The translations under genes and the position numbers were made by a program. A DNA stretch of 64,000 bases from Lepus europaeus (Eukaryota > Chordata > Mammalia > Lagomorpha > Leporidae): positions 50,802,716-50,866,715 of the forward strand of contig NC_084833.1 in NCBI RefSeq assembly GCF_033115175.1. The letters run 5' to 3'. This document shows positions 53,887 through 64,000 of this stretch, one piece after another (the stretch's first letter is position 1; each line of letters starts with the position of its first letter). Below the pieces are notes generated by a model that had not been told where the DNA came from, did not search any database, and was given only the letters and a program-made list of their open reading frames with translations.

Positions 53887-54111
53887 TACCTGAGCTATAT
53901 TAAAATAAGGGTAAAGAGACTTGTGAAGACAGTCAGACTTGTGGAGACTACAGCATCTGTTCATAGTGTGTGCCTTCTCCTCTACCTAAAGTCTAGTATT
54001 GGGGAGAGAAGGGACAGGGTTCCAAAGGAATCATTTGTAGAAACTAAGGTTGCATGGAAGAAGAGGCTGAAATTCTATCCCCCAGTTGTACAGTGGTTTA
54101 CGTAGTAGATT

Positions 54112-54487
54112 GTTTTTTGTTTTTTTTGTTTTTTTGTTTTTTTGTTTTTGTTTTTTTTTTTTTGTACAGGCAGAGTTAGACAGTGAGAGAGAGAGAGAGA
54201 GAGACAAAGAGAAAGGTCTTCCTTTTCCATTGGTTCATTCCCCAATGGCCGCTGCGGCCGGCGCACTGCACTGACCCGAAGCCAGGAGCCAGGTGCTTCT
54301 CCTGGTCTCCCATGGGGTGCAGGGCCCAAGGACTCGGGCCATCCTCCACTGCACTCCCTGGCCACAGCAGAGAGCTGGCCTGGAAGAGGAGCAACCAGGA
54401 CAGAATCTGCCGCTCTGACCAGGACTAGAACCTGGGGTGCCGGTGCTGCAGGCGGAGGATTAACCTATTGAGTCACGGCGCAGGCCA
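54112..54487 (-). mobile_element. CSINE (young group) with a (GTTTTTT)n tail
   Basis: The A tail has diverged into repeated gttttttt blocks. The body ends gagtcacggcgcaggcc. A 9-bp TSD tagtagatt is at 54103-54111 and 54492-54500. Confidence 0.95.
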
Positions 54488-54500
54488 ACAATAGTAGATT

Positions 54501-54814
54501 CTTGAACTATCTCCAGTGTTCAATGGCCTTTGCTTTCTTCCCCACTCTGATATACTAGAGGAACTGGACTTAAAGCAGGAAAGAGGGTGCTAGAGTCTCT
54601 CATGTGGCCCAATCAGAGTACCCCTCTCATCTGCCTGGGTCCTAAACAAATTGAGAGAGAAAAGAAAAAATACTGTAGATAGATAGCAGCAAAAAAAAAA
54701 AAAAATCCCCTTCTTGGTTGTTTAGGACAAACTGAAGCATACAGTTTAGAGTGAGAGCCAAATAAATCAGATATTTGCAAATCTACTAAGGAGCTTGCAC
54801 TTGGAATATATAAA
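54501..54814. other. Unassigned AT-rich sequence
   Basis: Contains an A-run near 54690. The 107-residue minus frame overlapping it has no recognised domain and crosses into L1. Confidence 0.35.
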
Positions 54815-55407
54815 AAACTTTTAAAATTCATTAATTTAAAGCATTCTAACTGTAAGATGGGCAAAGAATCTGAGTAGACATAACTCCAAAGAAGATATAC
54901 AAATGACCAATAAGCAAACAAAGAGATGCTCAACATTATTAGCCATTAGAGAAATGCAAACAAAAAAGCACCATGAGATTGTACTTCATGCCCACCAGGA
55001 GTATTTTAATAAAATATACAAATGATAACAAGTGTTGATGTGGAGAAATTGGAATCCCATACCCTGCTGGTGGGAATATAAATTGGTGCTTGGCTTTGAA
55101 AAATAATCTGGCAGTTTTTCAAACAATTACCCATAGTGTTATTACATGACCTCGCAGTCCCACCCTAAGTACATACCCAAGAGAAACAAAAACACGCATT
55201 CTCACAAAAACTTGGACATCAATGTTCATAGCAACATCATTTGTAATAGCCCCCAAATAGAAATAATCCAACTGTCTATTAAATGGGTAAATAAAATGCG
55301 GTGCATCCATATCAAAGGATATTATTGACAAGCAAAAGGAATGAAGTACTGAAATGTGCTACAACATGGATGAACCTTGAAACATATGGTAAATGGAAGA
55401 AGCTATG

Positions 55408-55410
<3 letters not shown>
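54815..55410 (+). mobile_element. L1 ORF2 C-terminal fragment
   Basis: L1 landmarks: agaagatatacaaatgacca, gagatgctcaacattattag, tgatgtggagaaattggaat, atgttcatagcaacatcatt, acatggatgaaccttgaaac. The frame is broken. Confidence 0.85.
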
Positions 55411-55446
<36 letters not shown>

Positions 55447-55465
55447 CCTCTCTCCCTCTCTCTCA
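55411..55465 (+). repeat. (CT)n microsatellite at the L1 end
   Basis: About 17 CT units followed by interrupted CT/C sequence directly after the L1 text. Confidence 0.93.
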
Positions 55466-56398
55466 CCATAGTAAATGAGCAACCAAACACTTGTGATGCA
55501 GAGTACAAAGTTCTACTTCAGTGACAAATTCTGAATATTGCAGAAACAGGCTGGAGCTGGAGAATCAGTGGCAACTTCAGGGAGCTGCTGAGTTTTGGCA
55601 TCAGCTCTGGCAGATGAGGAGGCATTGGCTAAACAAGAGAATGGAGAAAGAGTATTCCTCGTAAAGCCAACAGGAAGTGGTGAGAGCAAAGAAAATATTC
55701 ACAAGAAATATTTGGTAGCTGCCTACTATGTGCTAGATACAATGATAGATCTGGGATTCTGCTGTGCAAAGATTCAAGGAAAAGCTCTTGGGCCAGATTC
55801 CTGCCCTGGCCTTATTCCCTAGGAATGCAAATGAGGAACAGGGAGATACAGCAGAAACATGGGCACTGGGAGTAAAATGTAGAGGCTGGGTAAGACAGCC
55901 AACTTCTGTGAAGAAAATTTCTCCATGCAAACCTCCATATGTGTCCTGATGAGGCTTTGAGGGCAAAGCTGCTTGTCCCAGGCTCTGCCGACAGCTCTCT
56001 CTGGGTCTACTGCAGGTTATACATTTTTGATCTTCCCAGCATGCAGCCTTGACTCTTTGCTTCTGGTTGCAATCGTGCCACCAAAGGACAAGGAGCGACT
56101 GGCCAGGGCCAGAGGTGCTCTTGTTCCGAAGGAGGCAGGCATGGTGAGGGTTCAGTCCCCTGAGAGCCAGGCCTGGGGACAACTGAGTCAGCCCCAGAGG
56201 AGGCCAGGACGATGCAAAGACAGCTGCTCAAGTGTAAAGGACTTCTTGCTGACAAGCTAAACGCTCCTCACCGTCACTTCCTTGTAATTATCACCCCAGG
56301 GCACTAAGAAGATGATCCAGGAGACACCCAGTATTTTGCATAAATCCCAAAAAGCCAGTACTAAGTAGAGGCAATGATTGACTCCTTTGTATCTTCTA
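55466..56398. other. Mostly unassigned; L2-like fragment inside
   Basis: The section at 55705-55830 (tgcctactatgtgctagata, cagattcctgccctggcctt) fits a reverse-complement L2 3' end. The remaining sequence, with a 149-residue minus frame at 55733-56182, has no recognised domain. Confidence 0.4.
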
Positions 56399-56404
56399 AT
56401 ACCA

Positions 56405-56690
56405 GGAACTTGGCCAGTGTTATGGCAATATGAGTAAAGTTGCAGCCTGCAACACAGGCTCCCTGCTAGTGGCCTGGGAAAGCAGCAGAATGTGATCCAA
56501 GTGCTTGGGCCCCTGTCGCCTCACATGGGAAATCTGGATGAAGCTCCTGGCTCCTGGCTCTTGGCTTTGACCTGGCCTAGCCCTTGCTGTCATGGCCATC
56601 TTGGGAATGAACCAGCAGATGAAAGATCTCTTTCTGTCTCTCTCTTTCTGTAACTCTGACTTACAAATAAATAAATAAATCTTAAAAAGA
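56405..56690 (+). mobile_element. CSINE with an internal deletion and TSD
   Basis: The head cttggccagtgttatggcaa jumps to acacaggctccctgctagtg, so about 60 bases are missing. The tail is acaaataaataaataaatc. accaggaac flanks it at 56401-56409 and about 56692-56700. Confidence 0.9.
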
Positions 56691-56700
56691 ACACCAGGAA

Positions 56701-57019
56701 CAAAAACAGCATGTGGCTAAAGGTGCCATTGTAAGAGCAGAGGCTGGGGACACTACATGGCCCTCTGTAGAGGGACCAACCTTCAAGATCTCCTGAAATG
56801 GCCCAGCAGGAGGAGGAGACTCCAACTTTCAGAATTTGCTCTAAATTTGCCTAGATCTGGGTCAGGCAGTATAACTATAGAATCTTCCTGGCTCTGGGCC
56901 CCTTTCTTCAGTCTACAAATGTGCGCCTGCCTCATTCCACATTTATAAAATTCTCTCTCCCACGCATCAGTTATTGTACCATCTCTGCTCGCCCTCACAG
57001 GCTACTGGAGTTGCCTGCA
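56701..57019. other. Unassigned sequence
   Basis: No recognised repeat. Frames of 63 and 71 residues on opposite strands lack a known domain. Confidence 0.35.
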
Positions 57020-57142
57020 TTTGCTGCATTCACTGTCTGACCTCACTGGTCTCACCAAAGTCATGAACCAATCCTTCATCTTTCTTGCTCCTCTGTGGGA
57101 TTAAACACTCTGGCCCACCCTGCATGTAAATTCCCTTGTTTT

Positions 57143-57525
57143 CTTTTAAGATTTACTTACTTGAAAGGCAGATTGACGGAGAGAGAAGGAGAGTCAGAGG
57201 TAGAGGTAGAGGTAGAGGTAGAGGTAGAGGTAGAGAGAGGGAGAGAGAGGGAGAGAGAGAGAGATTGAGATTTTCCATTCACTGGTTCATTCCCCCAAAT
57301 TGCCACAGCAGCCAGGTCTAGGCCAGGTTGAAACCAAGAGCCAGGTATTGCATCCTGGTCTCCTGTGGCAGGGGCTCAAGTACTTGACCATCTTTTGCTG
57401 CTGTCCCAGGCACACTAGCTGGAAGCTGGGTGGATAATAAAGTACCTTGGCCTCAATTTGATGCTCTTATATGTGATGCCAATATCACAATGGTGGCTTA
57501 AGTTGATGTGCCATAATGCCAGCCC
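57143..57525 (-). mobile_element. CSINE (old subtype) with a hexamer expansion
   Basis: Tail-side ttaagatttacttacttgaa, a purine tract with an AGGTAG array, and head complement gtgccataatgccagcccc. Confidence 0.9.
57197..57238 (+). repeat. (AGGTAG)n hexanucleotide array
   Basis: Six or seven tandem aggtag units within the purine tract of a CSINE. Confidence 0.93.
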
Positions 57526-57642
57526 CTGGAAATCCCCTTCCCTTAGCTTTTCTAACACCATTGTCTCCTGGGACTCTTTCTATCTCCCTGATTTTTCTGA
57601 ATCCATATTTTTCACCAAGCTCTCATCTACAACCCTCTTCAT

Positions 57643-57955
57643 TTTTTTTTAAAAGTATTTATTCATTTATTTTGAGAGAGAGAGAGAGAGAATCTTTCAT
57701 GGGCTGATTCACTCTTAAAATGCCTGCAACCAGTGGGGCTGGGCCAAATTGAAGACAGAAGCCAGAAACTCCTACCAAATCTCCCATGTGGATGGTAGGA
57801 ACACAAGTACTTGGACCAGCATCTGTTGCCTTCCAGGTGCACATTAGCAGGAAGCTAGATTGGAAGCAGAGGCGGGACTCAATCCTAGGCACTCTGCTAT
57901 GGAATGTGGGCAACCCAAACTATGGCTTAACCTGTTGTACCTCAACACTTGCCCC
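57643..57955 (-). mobile_element. CSINE (old subtype)
   Basis: Tail-side agtatttattcatttatttt, a short GA tract, and head complement gtacctcaacacttgcccc. Confidence 0.9.
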
Positions 57956-58600
57956 TACAGCCCATTCCTTAAATGCTGTTCACCCAGGATTCTGGCCCTG
58001 GCACCCTTCCCTTCTGGCTCTTGGTGATCTCATCTGTTCCCTTGGCTTTGACCAATACTTCACATGCTGACAACTCCTAACTCCCTGTCTCTTTCCTGGG
58101 CTCCCAGCCTTTATTATTGTCCTACCTCCTGAATACGCCGTGGTCCCCAAATTCGGTATCTGCCCAGTTGAGCTAGTCATCAGCTTCTTTACAGTTGCTC
58201 CCGTGATGTTTTTCAGTTCAGTAGGTGCCAAGACTCCTTTACTTGTATACAAAACCAAGAAATCTAAGCTGACTTCTAGCCAATCCTTCTCCAGATCAGA
58301 GGCCAGTGACAACTTCTTTCCTGATTCCTACCCTCCCCGATTCCCATCATCACTATCTTAGTTCAGACATCATCATTTCTCAGGTGGATTTTGTAGGTTT
58401 GATAACAGTTTTCCTTGCTTCTCATCTTTCCTTCTCTCTAGTCCATCTTCCATATTAGTCTCTAAGTGATCTATCAAAGAAGAAATGCATGACTCTGTCA
58501 TCTGGCTGAGACCTCTTTAACGGCTCCCCATTGAACCCAGGATAGAATCCAAATCCTTGACTCAGAATCTGTGATGAAATGAAGGCTGGGTTTTGATCAC

Positions 58601-58764
58601 GGGCTAATGGAACCTGGCAGGAAGTCTGAAGGTTGGGAGGTTTTCCTCACTACTGAAAGGGTTTTTCAGGAGCAAATGCCCTTCTTTGGAGAGGAAATGT
58701 ATGTTAACACCTGCAAATGCTTTGGCCATTTCTCTCTTGTGCTCTCCCTTTAAAGCCTTTTTTC
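58601..58764. other. Unassigned sequence
   Basis: Short non-repetitive interval between L2 and CSINE. Confidence 0.35.
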
Positions 58765-59140
58765 TATTGTATTCGAAAGGTAGAGTGAAGAGAGTAGAAG
58801 AGAGGAGAGAGAAGAGAAGAGAAGAGAAGAGAAGAGAAGAGAAGAGAAGAGAAGAGAAGAGAAGAGAAGAGAAGAGAAGAGAAGAGAGAGGTCTTCCATC
58901 TACTGGTTCATTTCCCAAATGGCCACAGCTGAGACTGGGCCAGGCCGAAGTCAGGAACTCCACCTGTCTCCCATGTGGGAGGCAGAGACCCAAGTACCTG
59001 GGCCATCATCTGCTGTCTCCCAGATATTTTAGCAGGAAGCTGAATAGGAAGAGGGGCAGCTGGGACTCAAACTGACACTCCAATATGGGATGTGGGTGTC
59101 CTGAGAGTGGCCTAACCTGCTGTACCAGAGTGCTTACCCT
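58765..59140 (-). mobile_element. CSINE (old subtype) with a (GAGAA)n expansion
   Basis: The tail is eroded (ctattgtattcgaaagg), then a pentanucleotide array, typical body, and head complement gtaccagagtgcttaccc. Confidence 0.9.
58808..58885 (+). repeat. (AGAGA)n pentanucleotide array
   Basis: About 15 tandem gagaa units with very little variation. Confidence 0.95.
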
Positions 59141-60029
59141 TGGTCATCCCTTAACCATGTGGGAAGACACTGCAGAATAACAAGTACAAACAAGCAGAAA
59201 GGTAGTAGTTTGGGTCCTGCTGCTGCCTCAAAGTCATTGAATGGCTTTCCTCCAGATTTTCTGGAGCATGAGATAGCGACTGTCAATCATTTAAGCTGCT
59301 TTTAGTTGGGTTTCTGGTTCCTCACAGTTCAAAGCACTCTAATGAATATATTTACAGAATGTTTCATTTCTTTAAAATAGAGAAATACCAAAGATTTTCT
59401 TAAAATGAAGTCCTTATGGCTTTCTTGTTCACACAGCAATAGGTAGCTTCCTCTGTTGTGGCATTAGAAGTAAATTTTTGGTTTTTTTTTTCACATTTCT
59501 TTTAACTTATTAAAGCCACAGTAGTTACTGGCACAATGAATAGCCAAGTACATTCTCAAATTCAGTTTTCTCACCCCTCTGAGCCACGTTCAGCCTGCTT
59601 TAGTCCTTAGGTCAGTGCAAGGGAGATAATAATAGCTAGTCAGCTGTATCTGTGGGGAGCTGGGTATCATAGCTCATCTCTGCTGAAACATCTAGCTATG
59701 CTGGGCTGGTCGCCATGGAAACCCAGCTGATGCTCTGAGCATATGGCCTGCAGCCTCTGTCTTTTGCATTCCCGGTGAGGGAGAAAAACTGGTGCTGGAG
59801 AACAACATGACAGTGTCCTACATTAGCGGCTGTGCTTGCTGGGGGTGGGTGGGTGGGGGACACTGTGCAGGGGGCCGAGTGGGAAGCACTGTGGGGAAAC
59901 AGTGTAGAGAGTTCTGATTCCTCTGCGCACATTCCACCTGTCAGGCCAGTGCACCTAAAATGTGCCCGGATGGACCTGGCGAGGCTGGAGGCATGATGGG
60001 GAGGAGAGAAGAACAAACATAATGAGAAC
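59141..60029. other. Non-repetitive region with a candidate RFX X-box
   Basis: No repeat or gene is recognised. At 59709-59722 the sequence gtcgccatggaaac is close to the RFX X-box consensus, and 59840-59880 contains a G-rich run (gggtgggtgggtgggg). Confidence 0.4.
59709..59722 (+). promoter_or_regulatory. Candidate RFX X-box-like site
   Basis: gtcgccatggaaac resembles the X-box (two inverted half-sites around an AT centre) with one weak position in the second half-site. No transcript context is visible. Confidence 0.3.
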
Positions 60030-60620
60030 TCATTGTGTGCTGGATACCATATTACAAGTAATGATGACCGTTAGCATTTTTTTGAACATAGTAAATGAAA
60101 GTGCTTTACATCATTATTTCACTTAACCCACACAACCAACCCATGAGGCGGATTCTATTATTCTCTCAGTTTTTCAGGAAAGGGAACTCAGTAAATAATT
60201 GTCAGAAGTCACATAGCTGACCGGCGCCGTGGCTCAACAGGCTAATCATCTGCCCTGTGGCGCCGGCACACCGGGTTCTAGTCCCAGTCAGGGTGCCGGA
60301 TTCTGTCCCGGTTGCCCCTCTTCCAGGCCAGCTCTCTGCTATGGCCTGGGAGTGCAGTGGAGGATGGCTGAAGTGCTTGGGCCCTGCACCCCATGGGAGA
60401 CCAGGAGAAGCACCTGGCTCCTGCCTTAGGATCAGTGCGGTGTGTCTGCCGCAGCGCACTAGCTGCGGTGCCATTGGAGGGTGAACCAGTGGCAAAGGAA
60501 GACCTTTCTCTCTGTCTCTCTCTCTCACTGTCTACTCTGCCTGTCAAAAATTAAAAAAAAAAAAAAAAAAGTCACGTAGCTAGGAAGTAATAAGCCCTGG
60601 CTTAAACTCAAGATTGTCCA
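60030..60620 (-). mobile_element. MIR SINE split by a young CSINE
   Basis: Reverse-complement MIR: ttgtgtgctggataccatat, cccatgaggcggattctatt, gtttttcaggaaagggaact, then after the CSINE gctaggaagtaataagccct. Confidence 0.8.
60220..60570 (+). mobile_element. CSINE (young group) inside MIR, with TSD
   Basis: Head gaccggcgccgtggctcaac and end ctgcctgtc plus A tail. Flanks gtcacatagct and gtcacgtagct form the TSD with one mismatch. Confidence 0.96.
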
Positions 60621-60689
60621 TCCCTAAAATATCTACATAAACCTATGCTATACTGTGTCTCTACCACAACGAGTGCTCTGGATTTGTTA

Positions 60690-61088
60690 TTTTGTTCAAA
60701 TAAATTGCATTGATATCAGATTTCTATCTTGTCCATTCAGACAGCTCTAACATTCCATAGCCCAAGTGACTCATCAACAACAGAAAGGTATTGCTTACCA
60801 TTTTGGAGATTCGAAGTCCAAGATCAAGGTGCCAGCATGTTTGGGTTCTTGCAGGGACCAGCTTCCTCATAGACAGCTATCTTCTCACTGTAACCTCACA
60901 TATGGAGAAGGCAAGGGATTGCTCTGGGGTCTTTGGGGTCTTTTTCATAAGAGCACCAATCCCACTCATAAAGACTGTCTTCATGATCCAGCCACCTCTC
61001 AAAGGTCCCACCTACCAAAACTATCATCTTAAGGACTTTACAGAGACACAAACATTTAGACCAAACTATTTCACACCAAGCTTTTAAG
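60690..61088. mobile_element. Ancient interspersed repeat, family not assigned
   Basis: The text gaagtccaagatcaaggtgc, catagacagctatcttctca, agcaccaatcccactcataa and ctcaaaggtcccacctacca fits a common old mammalian repeat. The 88- and 98-residue frames are translations of it. Confidence 0.55.
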
Positions 61089-61217
61089 AGACAGTGAAAA
61101 GTGCTTGTTTAAAATTTTTTACATAGAGTTAAGGTAAGAATCTTTTGAATTATCTCCTCAGATGGGCAAACTATGAAAGGGAATGCCTGTGGGAGCCCAG
61201 TTAAAATGCCCCTCTTT
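61089..61217. other. Unassigned sequence
   Basis: Short interval with no recognised feature. Confidence 0.3.
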
Positions 61218-61370
61218 GGGGTGGGTGTTGTATTGCAGTGGTTAAACTGCTGCTCGGGATGCCCACACCCCATACTGAATGCCTAGCTACTCTGCTTTGA
61301 CTTAGCTTCCTGCAAATGTGCACCCTGGGAGGCTGCAGATGATGGCTGCTGTGCTTGGGTCTCCAGAAAA
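61218..61370 (+). mobile_element. CSINE 5' fragment (old subtype, 3'-truncated)
   Basis: The head ggggtgggtgttgtattgca runs to gatggctgctgtgcttgggt and stops. There is no CT tract or tail. Confidence 0.82.
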
Positions 61371-62455
61371 TTCTGCCTGCACATTAATTGTTGTGCTCTA
61401 ACTGCCTAAATCATGATTTTCTCCTTCCTGGAGTTCATAATCTAGGGGAAGAGATGAGAAGAGAAGGCAAAGTGGTTGTGTTAATAGGAAAGGAGACAGT
61501 CAGGGATCAGGGAAGGAGCTGGAGGAAACAGGACACTACCCCCTGCCCCAGGGTGTCTCTAAAACTCCTCCCTTCAGGGCTTTGCCGCCCTGAAATCACT
61601 GGCAGCAAAGCCAGAGCCTACCACCAGCGCCAGCAGCAAATAGCCGACATGGCTGCTGACTGTCCGCCCATTGTAATATCTTATGATAAAATGACCATGC
61701 CTGACACTGCCACACCCATTTGCACCTGATTCCAGGATATTTCTGAGACTTCCTAAAAAGGCGACAGTTTCCAAATTCCTGGAAATCTCTGCCCTTCCCG
61801 GAACAAACTCATACAAAGCACTGCACTCTCTTTGCTAATAATTTTTTTCCTCTGCTCATCTTTATCCACCTCTTGTCCTCCAATTCTTTTGTGCATCAGA
61901 GACAAGACCTGGGGCTCCTCAGCTCCCCAACAACTCTGAGGAACTGCTCAGATTGCACCACCTACTTAGCTCCTCTCTGAACCAGACTCGGGCACGTTGT
62001 TGAGATGTCATGGGCACGGATGCTGACTGAGGGGTCACCCAGGGTGTTGTAGGGGGCTGGGGAAGGCAGTGAGTGCAGAGGAGCCAAGGCCATGGGTCTG
62101 GGGATCCGGAGGCCTCACCCTGTCCCTCCCATCAGTCTTGAGCTGGGCTGGTCCCCCTGTTGGGCCCCCCTCTCCTAGAGGAGAGCCTGTAAAGGGAGTT
62201 GGTCCTGGTGCTATCTAGAATCTATGTCAGTGTGGACATGCCATGATGGGCTGCCTCAGGGGTGCATCAAACAAGCAGAGCAGTTTCCCAGAGTGTGGGC
62301 AGCACAGCCTGCACGTATTATGTATACGAATGTCTTACGTGGCACAGAAGATGATTTCAAGTGGTTAGAGTCTGAACATTTTCTACTTTAATGGTTACGT
62401 ATATTTAAACTACAGTGTATAAAGGGAAATAAACAAAAACACTCCAAGGAGTGAG

Positions 62456-62477
62456 ATATATATATATATATATATAA
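62456..62477 (+). repeat. (TA)n microsatellite
   Basis: About ten TA units in AT-rich surroundings. Confidence 0.9.
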
Positions 62478-63029
62478 ATTTTCCCTTAGAAAATACTTTT
62501 TCTTAGACTGTATTTAAAAAGATATTTGTTAATCAAAAGCACATGTGGCATATAGATGGCAAAGTTCGTGAGGATGGTAAGTGAGCAACTGACTCGAGCA
62601 GTCGTCTCATCTCGGGGTTTAGTGAACACGCCATGTCTACTTAGTCCTGTCCTTTGTACTAATCTTTGCTGATACTGAGTACTGTGGAGCTAATCACGGT
62701 CAAACCCAGAATGAAACTCAAAACCGAATCTCAGAAACTGTACTGACACGTTCACTGCCAACTATGAGCTCTGCTTTGCTTTGGATCTGATTTCTTTCCT
62801 GCTTTTAAATTATTCCACTATATCTTCTGATGGAAGCTGTGGAAAGTTACAAGGTATCAGAATACACAAGTAACATTCAAAATCTGAGAATTATTAAGCC
62901 CTAAAGCATACATCTGACCAATAGGAATAGACATTAGCTTAGTCCTTCATAATTTACAAAGTTGTTTTCACATATCCTGTTCTATCATTTTTTGTCTTCA
63001 TTGGTAAGACTCATTGGTAAGACTCTGCT

Positions 63030-63130
63030 GGGACGAATATTATTATTATTCCCGCAGATAGTGAAACTGAGGCACACAGGCGCAAGATGACCTGCTCATG
63101 GTCACACGGGTTGAACCGAGGTCCTCCCAC
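63030..63130 (-). mobile_element. MIR SINE fragment
   Basis: Reverse-complement MIR core: cgcagatagtgaaactgagg, cacacaggcgcaagatgacc, tcatggtcacacgggttgaa. Confidence 0.75.
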
Positions 63131-63578
63131 TACCATTTCCACATTCCCTCCGTGTGGCAGTACTTCCTCTGCGGTTTTCGTCCTTGTTAAAGCTAACACT
63201 GACAGTCCCCCCGGGTTCTCGGGCCGGGAGGACTGAAGCCGGTGACGAATGCCCGGGGCTCCTGGGCACAGGCGCATGATCGCCGCCTGCCCCGATTAGC
63301 CTGGCGCTGGTCCCGGCCCGCGGTGCTCTCGGCAGCGGCACTCCACGGCGCGCTCTTGCATGCCCCGGCAGGCCGGCCGGCCCCGGGAAGGTGCGTGCAG
63401 AGCCGCTTCCGCCGGGCTGGCTCGGCTTGTCTCGGGCTCAAAGCTCCCTTCCTCCGCGAGCCCAGCCTCCGAGCGCCGTCTGGAGCGGCTGCGCGCTCCC
63501 GGCCCCAGCGCGCTCCGGCTCGGTGCCCTTGCAGGGTCACGTCCAGTGCGTCGTCGGCCGCCGGCACGGGCCCGGCTT

Positions 63579-63595
63579 GGGCGGGAGCTCCGCCC
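63579..63595. promoter_or_regulatory. Opposed pair of GC boxes
   Basis: gggcggg and ccgccc, four bases apart (gagct lies between and around them), are canonical Sp1/KLF-type sites and could serve a bidirectional promoter. Confidence 0.5.
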
Positions 63596-63696
63596 GGGAG
63601 CTGGCTGAACGCTGGCGCCCCTCCCGCGCGGCCGGTCCTCTGTCCCCCGGCCCTCGCTCCTTGCTGTTACCTGTGCACTTGGCTGTCAGGGGAGGG

Positions 63697-63702
63697 TTTA
63701 TA
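63697..63702 (+). promoter_or_regulatory. TATA-like motif in the CpG island
   Basis: tttata in the context gagggtttatacgacc. If used, transcription would start near 63725-63735 and run to the right. CpG-island promoters often lack a working TATA box, so the call is weak. Confidence 0.3.
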
Positions 63703-63780
63703 CGACCAGCTTCTCCCAGAGTCCCCAAGCTCGCTGGCTGGGAGATGCTGGAGAGCGAGATAGCGCTTTCCTAGGCGCTC

Positions 63781-64000
63781 AGACAGGCAGCGTGTTTTTT
63801 TTTTTTTTTCCTTCTTCTTTCTTTAAATGAAAAAAGAAAAAAAAAAGTGTAGGGGAAATTTAAAAAAACGAGAACAAAAACAACAGCTCCTCTCCACCCT
63901 TTTAATTATATATACAAGATATTCAAGGTAGAAAAACGTGAAAAAAGCAAAATAGTATAAAGGAAAAATGCAATATGTTCCTCCAATCATCCCTACGTCC
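63781..64000. other. AT-rich edge sequence
   Basis: A T-run (about 63795-63809) is followed by A-rich sequence. The two could pair partly. This may be 5' UTR or first intron of the presumed rightward gene, but there is no direct evidence. Confidence 0.3.

Larger units (their letters stand above)
57020..58600 (+). mobile_element. Long L2 LINE, interrupted by two CSINEs
   Basis: Plus-strand L2 is recognisable in pieces: ctggtctcaccaaagtcatg, cccttcccttagcttttcta with tctcctgggactctttctat (reverse-transcriptase region), then after the second CSINE ggctcttggtgatctcatct, cacatgctgacaactcctaa and aacggctccccattgaaccc. The order is collinear. The frame has many stops. Confidence 0.78.
61371..63185. 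other. Repeat-poor region upstream of the CpG island
   Basis: No CSINE lies in this interval, which is unusual for the window. A possible LTR remnant lies at about 61680-61930, a (TA)n at 62456-62477, and a MIR fragment at 63030-63130. The 113-residue plus frame at 61388-61729 and 80-residue minus frame at 61574-61816 have no recognised domain. Confidence 0.4.
63190..63780. promoter_or_regulatory. CpG island, probable gene promoter / first exon
   Basis: My hand count gives about 66 CpG in some 570 bases, with very high GC. The rest of the window is CpG-poor outside young SINEs. Opposed GC boxes (gggcggg at 63579-63585 and ccgccc at 63590-63595) and a TATA-like tttata at 63697-63702 lie inside. 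Long frames on both strands (up to 173 residues) are Ala/Pro/Arg-rich, as any GC-rich sequence gives, and I do not call them coding. No exon of a leftward gene is recognised, so a rightward gene is more likely. The gene cannot be named. Confidence 0.75.

Noticed and set aside
55733-56182. 149-residue minus-strand frame as a gene
   Set aside because: No domain is recognised, it partly overlaps an L2-like fragment, and opposing plus frames are present.
63242-63763. 173-residue plus-strand frame and 124-residue minus-strand frame in the CpG island
   Set aside because: GC-rich sequence has few stop codons by chance. Both translations are low-complexity Ala/Pro/Arg/Gly mixtures with no recognised domain.

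Overview
This window is mammalian, and almost certainly from a lagomorph, most likely European rabbit. The evidence is about 63 copies of the tRNA-derived rabbit C repeat (CSINE), roughly one per kilobase and close to a third of the sequence, together with rabbit-type L1 3' untranslated regions. No intact protein-coding gene was found. Most open reading frames are translations of CSINE sequence, and the rest are pseudogene debris or chance frames.

Two CSINE groups are used below. The older group has a head like ggccggcgctgtggcgcagc and ends in a CT-rich tract followed by caaataaataaatcttt. The young group has the head gtggctcaacaggctaatcc, ends ctgcctgtc plus a nearly pure A tail, is less diverged, and often has a perfect target-site duplication (TSD). 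Older layers are L2 and MIR fragments, L1 ORF2/3' pieces, a few hAT-like DNA elements and LTR-like remnants.

Layout. 1-9500: CSINEs, one L1 3' end, a 5' fragment of U6 snRNA, a MIR, two CSINEs sharing one target, and a large imperfect palindrome. 9500-20000: sparse MIR and L2, a 5'-truncated rabbit L1 with its TSD, and an older L1 interrupted by SINEs. 20000-26100: processed pseudogenes of RPL23A (split by a CSINE) and SET (with its 3' UTR), then a long L2. 26100-46000: repeats around a GC-rich patch with a 4-unit minisatellite (27.4-28.1 kb), a non-repetitive stretch (36.5-37.9 kb) and hAT-like elements. 46000-50050: a U6-L1 chimeric retrocopy and a stack of retrotransposons inside an old L1 3' UTR. 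50000-61400: more CSINEs, an LTR remnant, an L1 3' end and a long L2. 61400-64000: repeat-poor sequence leading to a strong CpG island (about 63.2-63.78 kb), the best candidate for a real gene promoter; the transcript probably runs off the right edge.

No conventional multi-gene system is present. The most unusual content is retrotransposition by-products: two snRNA/SINE 5'-head fragments with TSDs, a poly(T)-only insertion with a TSD, a U6-L1 template-switch chimera, and three places where two SINEs share one target so that the TSD appears three times.
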